Shown here: piece by piece, positions 1 to 11,000 of the stretch
Layout: each line of letters starts with the position of its first letter
Numbering within the stretch: position 1 is the stretch's first letter
Assembly (NCBI GenBank): GCA_946902985.2
Contig: OX336392.1
Location: forward strand, 19,318,716 to 19,382,715
Length of the DNA: 64,000 nucleotides
Direction: 5' to 3'
Origin: Meconema thalassinum
Taxonomy: Eukaryota; Arthropoda; Insecta; Orthoptera; Tettigoniidae
Position numbers and translations under genes: made by a program
The notes under the pieces: model-generated
What the model was told of the DNA's origin: nothing
Databases searched by the model: none
The model's input: the letters and a program-made list of their open reading frames with translations, nothing else

Positions 1-1037
1 CCTAATGACATAACCAGTACGGTAGCACATAATTTAGGTTAGAAAATTCTTAATTTTACAACTAAATGAATTTTCAAGAACAGAGGGGCTAGCCTGACTA
101 TCTGTTTACTAATCTTCAATCAGTCTCGATTTATACATACCTTGGAATATTTTGTAGGAATATATTGCGGTGAATAGCTGGTACCGATTTCGAATTCTTC
201 CCTTCATAATTAAAAAAAAGTCCATTGGTTTAATTGCCTTAACAATTTGGCACACTGCATTTATTAGGCATAACTTAACACTGCACTGATAACCATGAAG
301 TATAAGCGAATAGGAATTCCAAGAAAATCAGTACCGGGACTGTAAACACTAAACACATAACGTGGAAACCACACCATAAACACGAATATTATTCCTGTGT
401 CTCCACGGCCACACAGCCATTGGGCTGTGACGTCACTGCATATTCAAACCGTATTGCATGGCCTTCTCTCTAGGTGGTGTTGTCATGGCGCGCCTTGCTC
501 GGAAGTGATGGGCTCCATCTGAGCAACGCTGTACAGCATTCCCCAGAGCGGCTAACTGGTGAACTATGTCTTATTTCCCCGTACAAATACAAACCGATAA
601 TAAGTGAATTAATTTACGTATTTCACATTCATACAGTCATACCTTTTTGATGTATAAGGATTACAACGCGACCAAGAACTACATTTTCCAACCACCCCGA
701 GCAGAGAGAAAGTCCTAACTTACAAAAATGATAACAACTTTGTTTCTTGGACACACACAATTTTGCAATTAATAAACCAGTTATACAAAATTCCAATGTA
801 TATTGTGTTAAAATTTGGATTCGATCTGATGACGGGTTGGTGAGATAATAAATCTTAAATGTGACGCATGGTTGAAACACACTTTAAAACGGGCACTTTT
901 TGTGTTCCAACTGCGATAAAAAATATTAAAATATGAATTAAAAATTCCAAACCTACATGACCTAACGTAAAATAGAACGACGAAAATGATGATATTGGAT
1001 TTTATGTAGGTCTATTGGTTACTTCACAAACAACCTT
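1..1037. other. Non-coding AT-rich DNA, no gene recognised
   Basis: No frame in this stretch gives a recognisable protein. A GC-richer island at about 400-540 holds CCAAT and CRE motifs (listed separately). A missing upstream THAP exon for the transposase gene at 1664 might be expected near here, but I could not find its zinc-finger residues on the plus strand. Confidence 0.5.
417..435. promoter_or_regulatory. CCAAT box and CRE motif pair
   Basis: An inverted CCAAT motif (CCATTGG, 417-423) lies 4 bp from a perfect palindromic CRE, TGACGTCA (428-435), inside a locally CpG-richer island. This spacing resembles a promoter, but no transcript start, TATA box or first exon can be assigned on either strand. 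Chance occurrence is possible. Confidence 0.3.
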
Positions 1038-1045
1038 CAAACTCG

Positions 1046-1483
1046 TTGAAGCCGTCTGATTTTTTAAGGCATTACAAATCCCTCAGTATGCCTTCCTTCG
1101 GAGGGGAAGTAAAGCCGGCGGTCCCATGTCATAGATTTATGGCATGTTAAAGAACCTTCCACTAATTGCACCTGTGTGAAGCTAAATTGGATAGGTTAAG
1201 AATGTAAACAATGCTCTTAGGTATCTATGTTCGTTGCCAAGAGCCGACTGCGGTGGCGTCTAGTAGCTAAGTTCTGAACTTGCCCTAGTAGTCGTTGACG
1301 GTGGCGCTTGGCGGCAAAAGTAGGAACTAAAAAGTTACAGTACCTAAATTAAAAAACAGAGAACACACACTAATACAGTCATCACAATTAACACCGGTTA
1401 TCAGACAGATTCTACACACACCCAAAGTACACGGGGCTACATGACCGCGTTGTCGCAGCCCCTAAACTTAAGAACCAACCAAC
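1046..1483 (+). mobile_element. SINE family 1, 5'-truncated copy
   Basis: It matches the body and tail of the full-length SINE at 53061-53581: the block around ccctcagtatgccttcc, the block around gccaagagccgactgcgg, and the 3' hairpin GGGGCT...AGCCCC followed by an ACCAACC-rich tail. The tRNA-like head is missing or decayed. An 8-bp match CAAACTCG flanks it (1038-1045 and 1484-1491). This may be a TSD, although the left copy also resembles a decayed B box. Confidence 0.85.
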
Positions 1484-1663
1484 CAAACTCGAGTGCACAT
1501 AATATTTTGGTCGACAGTAGGCCTAATAGGTTGATAAAAGTAAATTTTACTTTAGCCTAAGTTACGCCTACGGTACCGTACTTTGTAATTTTAACATTAC
1601 CGGTAGGCTATCACCAGAAATACCATATGTTAGTTCTCTATAATTTCGGTAATATCGTTACAG

Positions 1664-2772
1664 GTGAAAGATCGCGATTGAAGCGAGATGCTGTGCCATC
1701 CATATTTCCATGGACTAAATCCACCATTACAAAAATGGACATGCGAGGAGCAAGGGATCACCAATGGAAGGTGGGTCAAGAGCTAGAAGACAGCATGCTA
1801 ATGGATATTTTATCAGAAGTTTCGAATTCAACTGATGATACGGTGCCTGTTGAAACCTCTTATGTTGATATTGCTTGTCAAACCAAAGAATATGGGGGTG
1901 TGTTAAACATCGAAAAAATTCTTTCTATTCCCGACGCTGTAGGATTATTCACTGGTTTCGACAATCGTGCTCACTTTAACCTAGTATTTAAATGTCTGGG
2001 AGATGCTAGGTTTAATCTTCAGGTATTTCCACTCCCACCAGAATATTGTTTCTTCCTAACAATAATGAAGTTGAGGTTGGCTAAAACAAACCGGGAACTT
2101 GCTTTTGACTTTGGAATAAATGTAACTGCTGTTGGAGAAGTTTTTTCTGTGTGGATTAATTTCATGTTTGGCCAGTTTAAGGAATTAAACATCTGGGCTG
2201 ATCAAGAGACTGTAAGGAAAAACAGCCCAAAAGAGTTTCAAAGACTGTATCCTAACACCAGAGTTATTATAGACTGTACTGAGTTTGCAATCATGAAACC
2301 GAAAAGTCGTACTGCTCAACAAGAAACATTTTCGACCTATAAGAATTGTAACACTGTAAAAATGATGGTTGGTATTAATCCCTCGGGGTTTGTTGGTTTT
2401 ATATCAGATCCTTATGGGGGATCGATATCAGACAGGGACCTATTCATTAGATCAAACATCATAGATTTGTTGGAGGAAGGGGATGCAGTTATGGCAGATC
2501 GAGATTATACAATTCAAGATCTTCTGGATATGAAAGGGATAACTTTGAACATTCCACCTGTTTTGAAAGAAAAATCTCAATTTTCATCTTTGGAAAATAA
2601 TTCTACAAGGACAATTGCCTCAAAAAGGATTCATGTTGAAAGGGCAAAGGACTTGGTTAATAGATATAAAATCTTACAATCAAAGCTACACATAAGCCGG
2701 AATGTTCCTTTGGCTGGTAGAATTATCTATGTATGCTTCATGTTGTGCAATTTCAGAAGATCTATCATGTGA
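1664..2772 (+). CDS. THAP-linked DDE transposase (DDE_Tnp_4 type), terminal exon
   Basis: This is the catalytic part of a cut-and-paste transposase, or of a host gene derived from one. The frame is open from 1627, but a pyrimidine-containing tract ending in CAG at 1661-1663 looks like a splice acceptor, so coding probably starts at 1664. The first exon residues read LKRDAVPSIFPW, the typical end of a THAP zinc-finger domain, so the rest of that domain should lie in upstream exons. Counting from the methionine at 1627, the DDE residues fit D216 (VIIDCTEF), D291 (MADRD) and E338 (HVERA), with the family motif GSISDRD at 265-271. The frame has no internal stop, and a poly(A) signal lies 67 bp downstream. 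No flanking TIRs were found. An ISL2EU/Harbinger-related element or a domesticated copy both fit. Confidence 0.82.
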
Positions 2773-2838
2773 ATTTGAATTCAGTTTTGTTGGAATGTTA
2801 TTCTAAACCTAAATTTTGTTGCTTTACCTAAGATATTA

Positions 2839-2844
2839 AATAAA
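2839..2844 (+). terminator. Poly(A) signal AATAAA of the transposase exon
   Basis: A canonical AATAAA lies 67 bases after the stop codon of the DDE transposase exon on the same strand. The spacing is normal for a short 3' UTR. Confidence 0.5.
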
Positions 2845-3251
2845 TTCTAAGCCTATAATTGTTTGAAAGAGAAAAGAAAAGTTTCAGTACCGTATTCATT
2901 ATGAAATGTAACTAAATGATTTTCTAAACTACGATACCTCCAGGTTATATGTTGTCTTTTCTGACTTTCCATCTAGTAGGCTATTTCAAGTTACAATCAG
3001 ACAACATATGAGTGTTCAAAGAGTTTTTTTTGTTTTTTTTTGTTCATACCGGTATAAGTTTATAGATTTCTGTGCACATTATCAAGTTTCTCCTTGGCCT
3101 TCAAATTCATTTTTGTAACAGTATGAACATTATTTGTCTGTAAGTGGCAGAGAAAATGAGGCTCCAAGTCTTTGAAAAATAAGTACGGTATTATTTTAAA
3201 AACACAATTATAGTCTAAACAATTTTAATTAAAAGTTCCTATTATTATGGT
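2845..3251. other. Intergenic AT-rich DNA
   Basis: No coding frame or recognisable repeat is seen. A T-rich tract lies near 3020-3045. The last nine bases before 3261 (ATTTGATAC) are the left TSD of the following LINE. Confidence 0.5.
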
Positions 3252-3260
3252 ATTTGATAC

Positions 3261-4824
3261 CATCTTCATCAACATCTAATTAAAATGTGGATTACTGAAG
3301 AAATTCCTGCACACTGGACCACAGGAATAATCCATCCATTATTTAAGAAAGGAGACAAAACGAACCCAGATAACTACAGAGGAATTACCCTTCTGGACTG
3401 CACATATAAAATTTTCTCTCGTATAATTTACAACAGGATCAAAAACATTCTGGAACCACAACTTGGAGAATATCAAGGAGGATTTCGCCCTTACAGAAGT
3501 TGTCCAGACCAAATCCTTAGCCTGAAATTAATAATGGAATATTACAAAAACAGAAATAAGCAACTCTTTATCACTTTTATAGATTTCAAGAAAGCCTATG
3601 ATAGTATTCATAGACTGACACTGCTAAAAATCCTCAGATCATACGGTCTCCATCCTAAATTGATAAAAATCATTCAATTAACATTATCAAACACAAATTC
3701 GAAAGTTAAATTTAGGGGAGAAATATCAACAGCTTTCACAGTAAAAACTGGTCTCAGACAAGGTGATGGATTATCCCCTCTGCTTTTCAATGTGGCTCTT
3801 GATTATATCATGAAGGTTTGGCAAAAGGAAAACCCTCCTAAGATCAAAATTGGAACAAAACCATCAATAAAAATAAACTGCTTAGGATTTGCAGATGACT
3901 TGGCTCTTTTAGCACTAGACAAGGAAGAGGTTTGTACTCAGATCACTAGTCTCCAAGAAATTGCTCAAGGGATAGGATTACAGATATCCTTTGAAAAAAC
4001 TGAGATCATGCCTATGAAACCCTTAGATATAAATGAAGTCTATATAAATGATCATAAAATTAACCTAGTTCCTCAATTTAAGTATCTTGGAGAAATTATA
4101 ACACATAACTTAAACGAAAAAGTAACTTGGATAAATAGAACAAATAAAATGAAAAAGGCACAATCTCTAACCTGGTCAACATATAATAAAAAATGCCTAT
4201 CAATAGCTACTAAGATCCAACATTATAAAACTGTAACTCTCCCTGAAGCCACTTATGCTTGTGAAACACTGTTCCAAATTAAAAATGAACAAAGAACTGA
4301 TCAGCTCCTCAAAACGGAAAGAAGAATCATTAGAACGTGCATAAATAAAAAGTATCAGGTTGAGGGAGTCTGGAGGATTCTCCCAAATGAAACTGTCTAT
4401 CGTGAGATTGATCCAATCACCAGCACAATGAAGAAGAAAAGAATTTCATATTTTTTTCACATCTTACGGCTTCCAGAAAACAGAATTGTACGCCAACTGG
4501 TGATGAGAAATCTAGGAAAGAAAACTGGAGGTAAATGGATCCAAGAAATCCAACAAGATCTCAAAGCAGTTGGACTCAAGATAACAGATGCCGAGGAGAA
4601 AAATAAAATTAACACCATACTTAAAACTCACAAATTTTCTGCAGAAATGACACACAGAAAGCCTATGGAGATTTCAGATGAGTTGAGAAAATCCCGATCT
4701 GAAAGAATGAAAAAGTACTGGAAAGAGCGCAAGAACCAAGCAGTACTACCTTCAAAGAAGAAGTGATTGTGGAACGACTCAAGTGGTCCAATGTGACCAA
4801 TCAAGATTAATAATAATAATAATA
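3261..4824 (+). mobile_element. 5'-truncated non-LTR retrotransposon (LINE-a)
   Basis: The insertion is bounded by a perfect 9-bp TSD, ATTTGATAC, at 3252-3260 and 4825-4833, and ends in a (TAA)n tail typical of several LINE clades. It begins in the middle of the RT region, so the endonuclease and 5' UTR are missing, as expected of a truncated copy. The open frame and perfect TSD mean it is young. Decayed relatives lie at 54718-55316 and 56471-56905. Confidence 0.9.
3285..4766 (+). CDS. Reverse transcriptase of LINE-a (C-terminal part)
   Basis: Non-LTR RT copies element RNA into DNA at a nicked target. The frame is open from the truncation point at 3261; 3285 is simply its first methionine. 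Motifs in order from that methionine: GIIHPLFKKGD (14-24), NYRGITLL (30-37), motif A FIDFKKAYDS (98-107) with catalytic D100, the motif B region GLRQGDGLSPLLFNV (156-170), motif C FADD (202-205) with both aspartates, and FKYLGEIIT (265-273). The thumb and the C-terminal tail end in a charged KSRSERMKKYWKER segment, also found in the fragment at 56471-56905. All RT catalytic residues are present, but with no endonuclease or promoter the copy should not move on its own. Confidence 0.92.
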   Translation: MWITEEIPAHWTTGIIHPLFKKGDKTNPDNYRGITLLDCTYKIFSRIIYNRIKNILEPQLGEYQGGFRPYRSCPDQILSLKLIMEYYKNRNKQLFITFIDFKKAYDSIHRLTLLKILRSYGLHPKLIKIIQLTLSNTNSKVKFRGEISTAFTVKTGLRQGDGLSPLLFNVALDYIMKVWQKENPPKIKIGTKPSIKINCLGFADDLALLALDKEEVCTQITSLQEIAQGIGLQISFEKTEIMPMKPLDINEVYINDHKINLVPQFKYLGEIITHNLNEKVTWINRTNKMKKAQSLTWSTYNKKCLSIATKIQHYKTVTLPEATYACETLFQIKNEQRTDQLLKTERRIIRTCINKKYQVEGVWRILPNETVYREIDPITSTMKKKRISYFFHILRLPENRIVRQLVMRNLGKKTGGKWIQEIQQDLKAVGLKITDAEEKNKINTILKTHKFSAEMTHRKPMEISDELRKSRSERMKKYWKERKNQAVLPSKKK

Positions 4825-4875
4825 ATTTGATACTTTGTCTATAACAGTTTTTCATGTGGTACACAAATAAACTTA

Positions 4876-5030
4876 TATCATCATCATATTGCATTAAGAG
4901 GCCTTTGAGGCCTACAGCAGAAGGACAATAGGAAAATAAAAATATAACAAATATTACAGAACCAAAAAATATTACAAAGGAAAAAAAATAATTTCAAACA
5001 CAAAAATCCAATAAAAGAAAAGTCAGTCAA
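4876..5030 (-). other. 3' UTR and tail of LINE-b
   Basis: Directly after the LINE-b stop codon (5031-5033, minus strand) comes an AT-rich trailer ending with the palindromic motif AGGCCTTTGAGGCCT (4900-4914 region) and a short (ATG)n tail. The tail fits the 3' end of a non-LTR element. Confidence 0.7.
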
Positions 5031-5031
5031 T

Positions 5032-8000
5032 CACGAGAGGAGGTATTTGCTGCAGATGGCACTCCATCTTTTCCGGTCTCTAGCATCATCCTCCAGGGGT
5101 GTCGGTTCCACTTCTTGAAGCATCATCGTCACGAGAGGAGGTATTTGCTGCAGATGGCACTCCATCTTTTCCGGTCTCTAGCATCATCCTCCAGGGGTGT
5201 CGGTTCCACTTCTTGAAGCATCATCGTCACGAGAGGAGGTATTTGCTGCAGATGGCACTCAATCTTTTCCGGTCTCTAGCATCATCCTCCAGGGGTGTCG
5301 GTTCCACTTCTTGAAGCATCATCGTCACGAGAGGAGGTATTTGCTGCAGATGGCACTCCATCTTTTCCGGTCTCTAGCATCATCCTCCAGGGGTGTCGGT
5401 TCCACTTCTTGAAGCATCATCGTCACGAGAGGAGGTATTTGCTGCAGATGGCACTCCATCTTTTCCGGTCTCTAGCATCATCCTCCAGGGGTGTCGGTTC
5501 CACTTCTTGAAGCATCATCGTCACGAGAGGAGGTATTTGCTGCAGATGGCACTCCATCTTTTCCGGTCTCTAGCATCTTCCTCCACGGGTGTCGGTTCCA
5601 CTTCTTGAAGCATCATCGTCACGAGAGGAGGTATTTGCTGCAGATGGCACTCCATCTTTTCCGGTCTCTAGCATCTTCCTCCACGGGTGTCGGTTCCACT
5701 TCTTGAAGCATCATCGTCACGAGAGGAGGTATTTGCTGCAGATGGCACTCCATCTTTTCCGGTCTCTAGCATCATCCTCCAGGGGTGTCGGTTCCACTTC
5801 TTGAAGCATCATCGTCACGAGAGGAGGTATTTGCTGCAGATGGCACTCCATCTTTTCCGGTCTCTAGCATCTTCCTCCACGGGTGTCGGTTCCACTTCTT
5901 GAAGCATCATCGTCACGAGAGGAGGTATTTGCTGCAGATGGCACTCCATCTTTTCCGGTCTCTAGCATCATCCTCCAGGGGTGTCGGTTCCACTTCTTGA
6001 AGCATCATCGTCACGAGAGGAGGTATTTGCTGCAGATGGCACTCCATCTTTTCCGGTCTCTAGCATCTTCCTCCACGGGTGTCGGTTCCACTTCTTGAAG
6101 CATCATCGTCACGAGAGGAGGTATTTGCTGCAGATGGCACTCCATCTTTTCCGGTCTCTAGCATCATCCTCCAGGGGTGTCGGTTCCACTTCTTGAAGCA
6201 TCATCGTCACGAGAGGAGGTATTTGCTGCAGATGGCACTCCATCTTTTCCGGTCTCTAGCATCTTCCTCCACGGGTGTCGGTTCCACTTCTTGAAGCATC
6301 ATCGTCACGAGAGGAGGTATTTGCTGCAGATGGCACTCCATCTTTTCCGGTCTCTAGCATCATCCTCCACGGGTGTCGGTTCCACTTCTTGAAGCATCAT
6401 CGTCACGAGAGGAGGTATTTGCTGCAGATGGCACTCCATCTTTTCCGGTCTCTAGCATCATCCTCCACGGGTGTCGGTTCCACTTCTTGAAGCATCATCG
6501 TCACGAGAGGAGGTATTTGCTGCAGATGGCACTCCATCTTTTCCGGTCTCTAGCATCTTCCTCCACGGGTGTCGGTTCCACTTCTTGAAGCATCATCGTC
6601 ACGAGAGGAGGTATTTGCTGCAGATGGCACTCCATCTTTTCCGGTCTCTAGCATCATCCTCCACGGGTGTCGGTTCCACTTCTTGAAGCATCATCGTCAC
6701 GAGAGGAGGTATTTGCTGCAGATGGCACTCCATCTTTTCCGGTCTCTAGCATCATCCTCCAGGGGTGTCGGTTCCACTTCTTGAAGCATCATCGTCACGA
6801 GAGGAGGTATTTGCTGCAGATGGCACTCCATCTTTTACGGTCTCTAGCATCTTCCTCCACGGGTGTCGGTTCCACTTCTTGAAGCATCATCGTCACGAGA
6901 GGAGGTATTTGCTGCAGATGGCACTCCATCTTTTCCGGTCTCTAGCATCTTCCTCCACGGGTGTCGGTTCCACTTCTTGAAGCATCATCGTCACGAGAGG
7001 AGGTATTTGCTGCAGATGGCACTCCATCTTTTCCGGTCTCTAGCATCATCCTCCACGGGTGTCGGTTCCACTTCTTGAAGCATCATCGTCACGAGAGGAG
7101 GTATTTGCTGCAGATGGCACTCCATCTTTTCCGGTCTCTAGCATCATCCTCCAGGGGTGTCGGTTCCACTTCTTGAAGCATCATCGTCACGAGAGGAGGT
7201 ATTTGCTGCAGATGGCACTCCATCTTTTCCGGTCTCTAGCATCTTCCTCCACGGGTGTCGGTTCCACTTCTTGAAGCATCATCGTCACGAGAGGAGGTAT
7301 TTGCTGCAGATGGCACTCCATCTTTTCCGGTCTCTAGCATCATCCTCCAGGGGTGTCGGTTCCACTTCTTGAAGCATCATCGTCACGAGAGGAGGTATTT
7401 GCTGCAGATGGCACTCCATCTTTTCCGGTCTCTAGCATCTTCCTCCACGGGTGTCGGTTCCACTTCTTGAAGCATCATCGTCACGAGAGGAGGTATTTGC
7501 TGCAGATGGCACTCCATCTTTTCCGGTCTCTAGCATCATCCTCCAGGGGTGTCGGTTCCACTTCTTGAAGCATCATCGTCACGAGAGGAGGTATTTGCTG
7601 CAGATGGCACTCCATCTTTTCCGGTCTCTAGCATCTTCCTCCACGGGTGTCGGTTCCACTTCTTGAAGCATCATCGTCACGAGAGGAGGTATTTGCTGCA
7701 GATGGCACTCCATCTTTTCCGGTCTCTAGCATCATCCTCCACGGGTGTCGGTTCCACTTCTTGAAGCATCATCGTCACGAGAGGAGGTATTTGCTGCAGA
7801 TGGCACTCCATCTTTTCCGGTCTCTAGCATCATCCTCCACGGGTGTCGGTTCCACTTCTTGAAGCATCATCGTCACGAGAGGAGGTATTTGCTGCAGATG
7901 GCACTCCATCTTTTCCGGTCTCTAGCATCTTCCTCCACGGGTGTCGGTTCCACTTCTTGAAGCATCATCGTCACGAGAGGAGGTATTTGCTGCAGATGGC

Positions 8001-11000
8001 ACTCCATCTTTTCCGGTCTCTAGCATCATCCTCCACGGGTGTCGGTTCCACTTCTTGAAGCATCATCGTCACGAGAGGAGGTATTTGCTGCAGATGGCAC
8101 TCCATCTTTTCCGGTCTCTAGCATCATCCTCCAGGGGTGTCGGTTCCACTTCTTGAAGCATCATCGTCACGAGAGGAGGTATTTGCTGCAGATGGCACTC
8201 CATCTTTTACGGTCTCTAGCATCTTCCTCCACGGGTGTCGGTTCCACTTCTTGAAGCATCATCGTCACGAGAGGAGGTATTTGCTGCAGATGGCACTCCA
8301 TCTTTTCCGGTCTCTAGCATCTTCCTCCACGGGTGTCGGTTCCACTTCTTGAAGCATCATCGTCACGAGAGGAGGTATTTGCTGCAGATGGCACTCCATC
8401 TTTTCCGGTCTCTAGCATCATCCTCCACGGCTGTCGGTTCCACTTCTTGAAGCATCATCGTCACGAGAGGAGGTATTTGCTGCAGATGGCACTCCATCTT
8501 TTCCGGTCTCTAGCATCATCCTCCAGGGGTGTCGGTTCCACTTCTTGAAGCATCATCGTCACGAGAGGAGGTATTTGCTGCAGATGGCACTCCATCTTTT
8601 CCGGTCTCTAGCATCTTCCTCCACGGGTGTCGGTTCCACTTCTTGAAGCATCATCGTCACGAGAGGAGGTATTTGCTGCAGATGGCACTCCATCTTTTCC
8701 GGTCTCTAGCTTCATCCTCCAGGGGTGTCGGTTCCACTTCTTGAAGCATCATCGTCACGAGAGGAGGTATTTGCTGCAGATGGCACTCCATCTTTTCCGG
8801 TCTCTAGCATCATCCTCCAGGGGTGTCGGTTCCACTTCTTGAAGCATCATCGTCACGAGAGGAGGTATTTGCTGCAGATGGCACTCCATCTTTTCCGGTC
8901 TCTAGCATCATCCTCCAGGGGTGTCGGTTCCACTTCTTGAAGCATCATCGTCACGAGAGGAGGTATTTGCTGCAGATGGCACTCCATCTTTTCCGGTCTC
9001 TAGCATCTTCCTCCACGGGTGTCGGTTCCACTTCTTGAAGCATCATCGTCACGAGAGGAGGTATTTGCTGCAGATGGCACTCCATCTTTTCCGGTCTCTA
9101 GCATCATCCTCCAGGGGTGTCGGTTCCACTTCTTGAAGCATCATCGTCACGAGAGGAGGTATTTGCTGCAGATGGCACTCCATCTTTTCCGGTCTCTAGC
9201 ATCATCCTCCACGGGTGTCGGTTCCACTTCTTGAAGCATCATCGTCACGAGAGGAGGTATTTGCTGCAGATGGCACTCCACCTTTTCCGGTCTCTAGCAT
9301 CATCCTCCACGGGTGTCGGTTCCACTTCTTGAAGCATCATCGTCACGAGAGGAGGTATTTGCTGCAGATGGCACTCCATCTTTTCCGGTCTCTAGCATCA
9401 TCCTCCAGGGGTGTCGGTTCCACTTCTTGAAGCATCATCGTCACGAGAGGAGGTATTTGCTGCAGATGGCACTCCATCTTTTCCGGTCTCTAGCATCATC
9501 CTCCAGGGGTGTCGGTTCCACTTCTTGAAGCATCATCGTCACGAGAGGAGGTATTTGCTGCAGATGGCACTCCATCTTTTCCGGTCTCTAGCATCATCCT
9601 CCAGGGGTGTCGGTTCCACTTCTTGAAGCAACATCGTCACGAGAGGAGGTATTTGCTGCAGATGGCACTCCATCTTTTCCGGTCTCTAGCATCATCCTCC
9701 AGGGGTGTCGGTTCCACTTCTTGAAGCATCATCGTCACGAGAGGAGGTCTCTAGCATCATCCTCCACTTCTTGAAGCATCATCGTCACGAGAGGAGGTAT
9801 TTGCTGCAGATGGCACTCCATCTTTTCCGGTCTCTAGCATCATCCTCCAGGGGTGTCGGTTCCACTTCTTGAAGCATCATCGTCACGAGAGGAGGTATTT
9901 GCTGCAGATGGCACTCCATCTTTTCCGGTCTCTAGCATCTTCCTCCACGGGTGTCGGTTCCACTTCTTGAAGCATCATCGTCACGAGAGGAGGTATTTGC
10001 TGCAGATGGCACTCCATCTTTTCCGGTCTCTAGCATCTTCCTCCACGGGTGTCGGTTCCACTTCTTGAAGCATCATCGTCACGAGAGGAGGTATTTGCTG
10101 CAGATGGCACTCCATCTTTTCCGGTCTCTAGCATCATCCTCCAGGGGTGTCGGTTCCACTTCTTGAAGCATCATCGTCACGAGAGGAGGTATTTGCTGCA
10201 GATGGCACTCCATCTTTTCCGGTCTCTAGCATCTTCCTCCACGGGTGTCGGTTCCACTTCTTGAAGCATCATCGTCACGAGAGGAGGTATTTGCTGCAGA
10301 TGGCACTCCATCTTTTCCGGTCTCTAGCATCATCCTCCAGGGGTGTCGGTTCCACTTCTTGAAGCATCATCGTCACGAGAGGAGGTATTTGCTGCAGATG
10401 GCACTCCATCTTTTCCGGTCTCTAGCATCTTCCTCCACGGGTGTCGGTTCCACTTCTTGAAGCATCATCGTCACGAGAGGAGGTATTTGCTGCAGATGGC
10501 ACTCCATCTTTTCCGGTCTCTAGCATCATCCTCCAGGGGTGTCGGTTCCACTTCTTGAAGCATCATCGTCACGAGAGGAGGTATTTGCTGCAGATGGCAC
10601 TCCATCTTTTCCGGTCTCTAGCATCTTCCTCCACGGGTGTCGGTTCCACTTCTTGAAGCATCATCGTCACGAGAGGAGGTATTTGCTGCAGATGGCACTC
10701 CATCTTTTCCGGTCTCTAGCATCATCCTCCACGGGTGTCGGTTCCACTTCTTGAAGCATCATCGTCACGAGAGGAGGTATTTGCTGCAGATGGCACTCCA
10801 TCTTTTCCGGTCTCTAGCATCATCCTCCACGGGTGTCGGTTCCACTTCTTGAAGCATCATCGTCACGAGAGGAGGTATTTGCTGCAGATGGCACTCCATC
10901 TTTTCCGGTCTCTAGCATCTTCCTCCACGGGTGTCGGTTCCACTTCTTGAAGCATCATCGTCACGAGAGGAGGTATTTGCTGCAGATGGCACTCCATCTT

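Noticed and set aside
4628..4894. 88-residue minus-strand frame over the end of LINE-a
   Set aside because: It is antisense to the well-supported RT frame and spans the TSD and tail of LINE-a.
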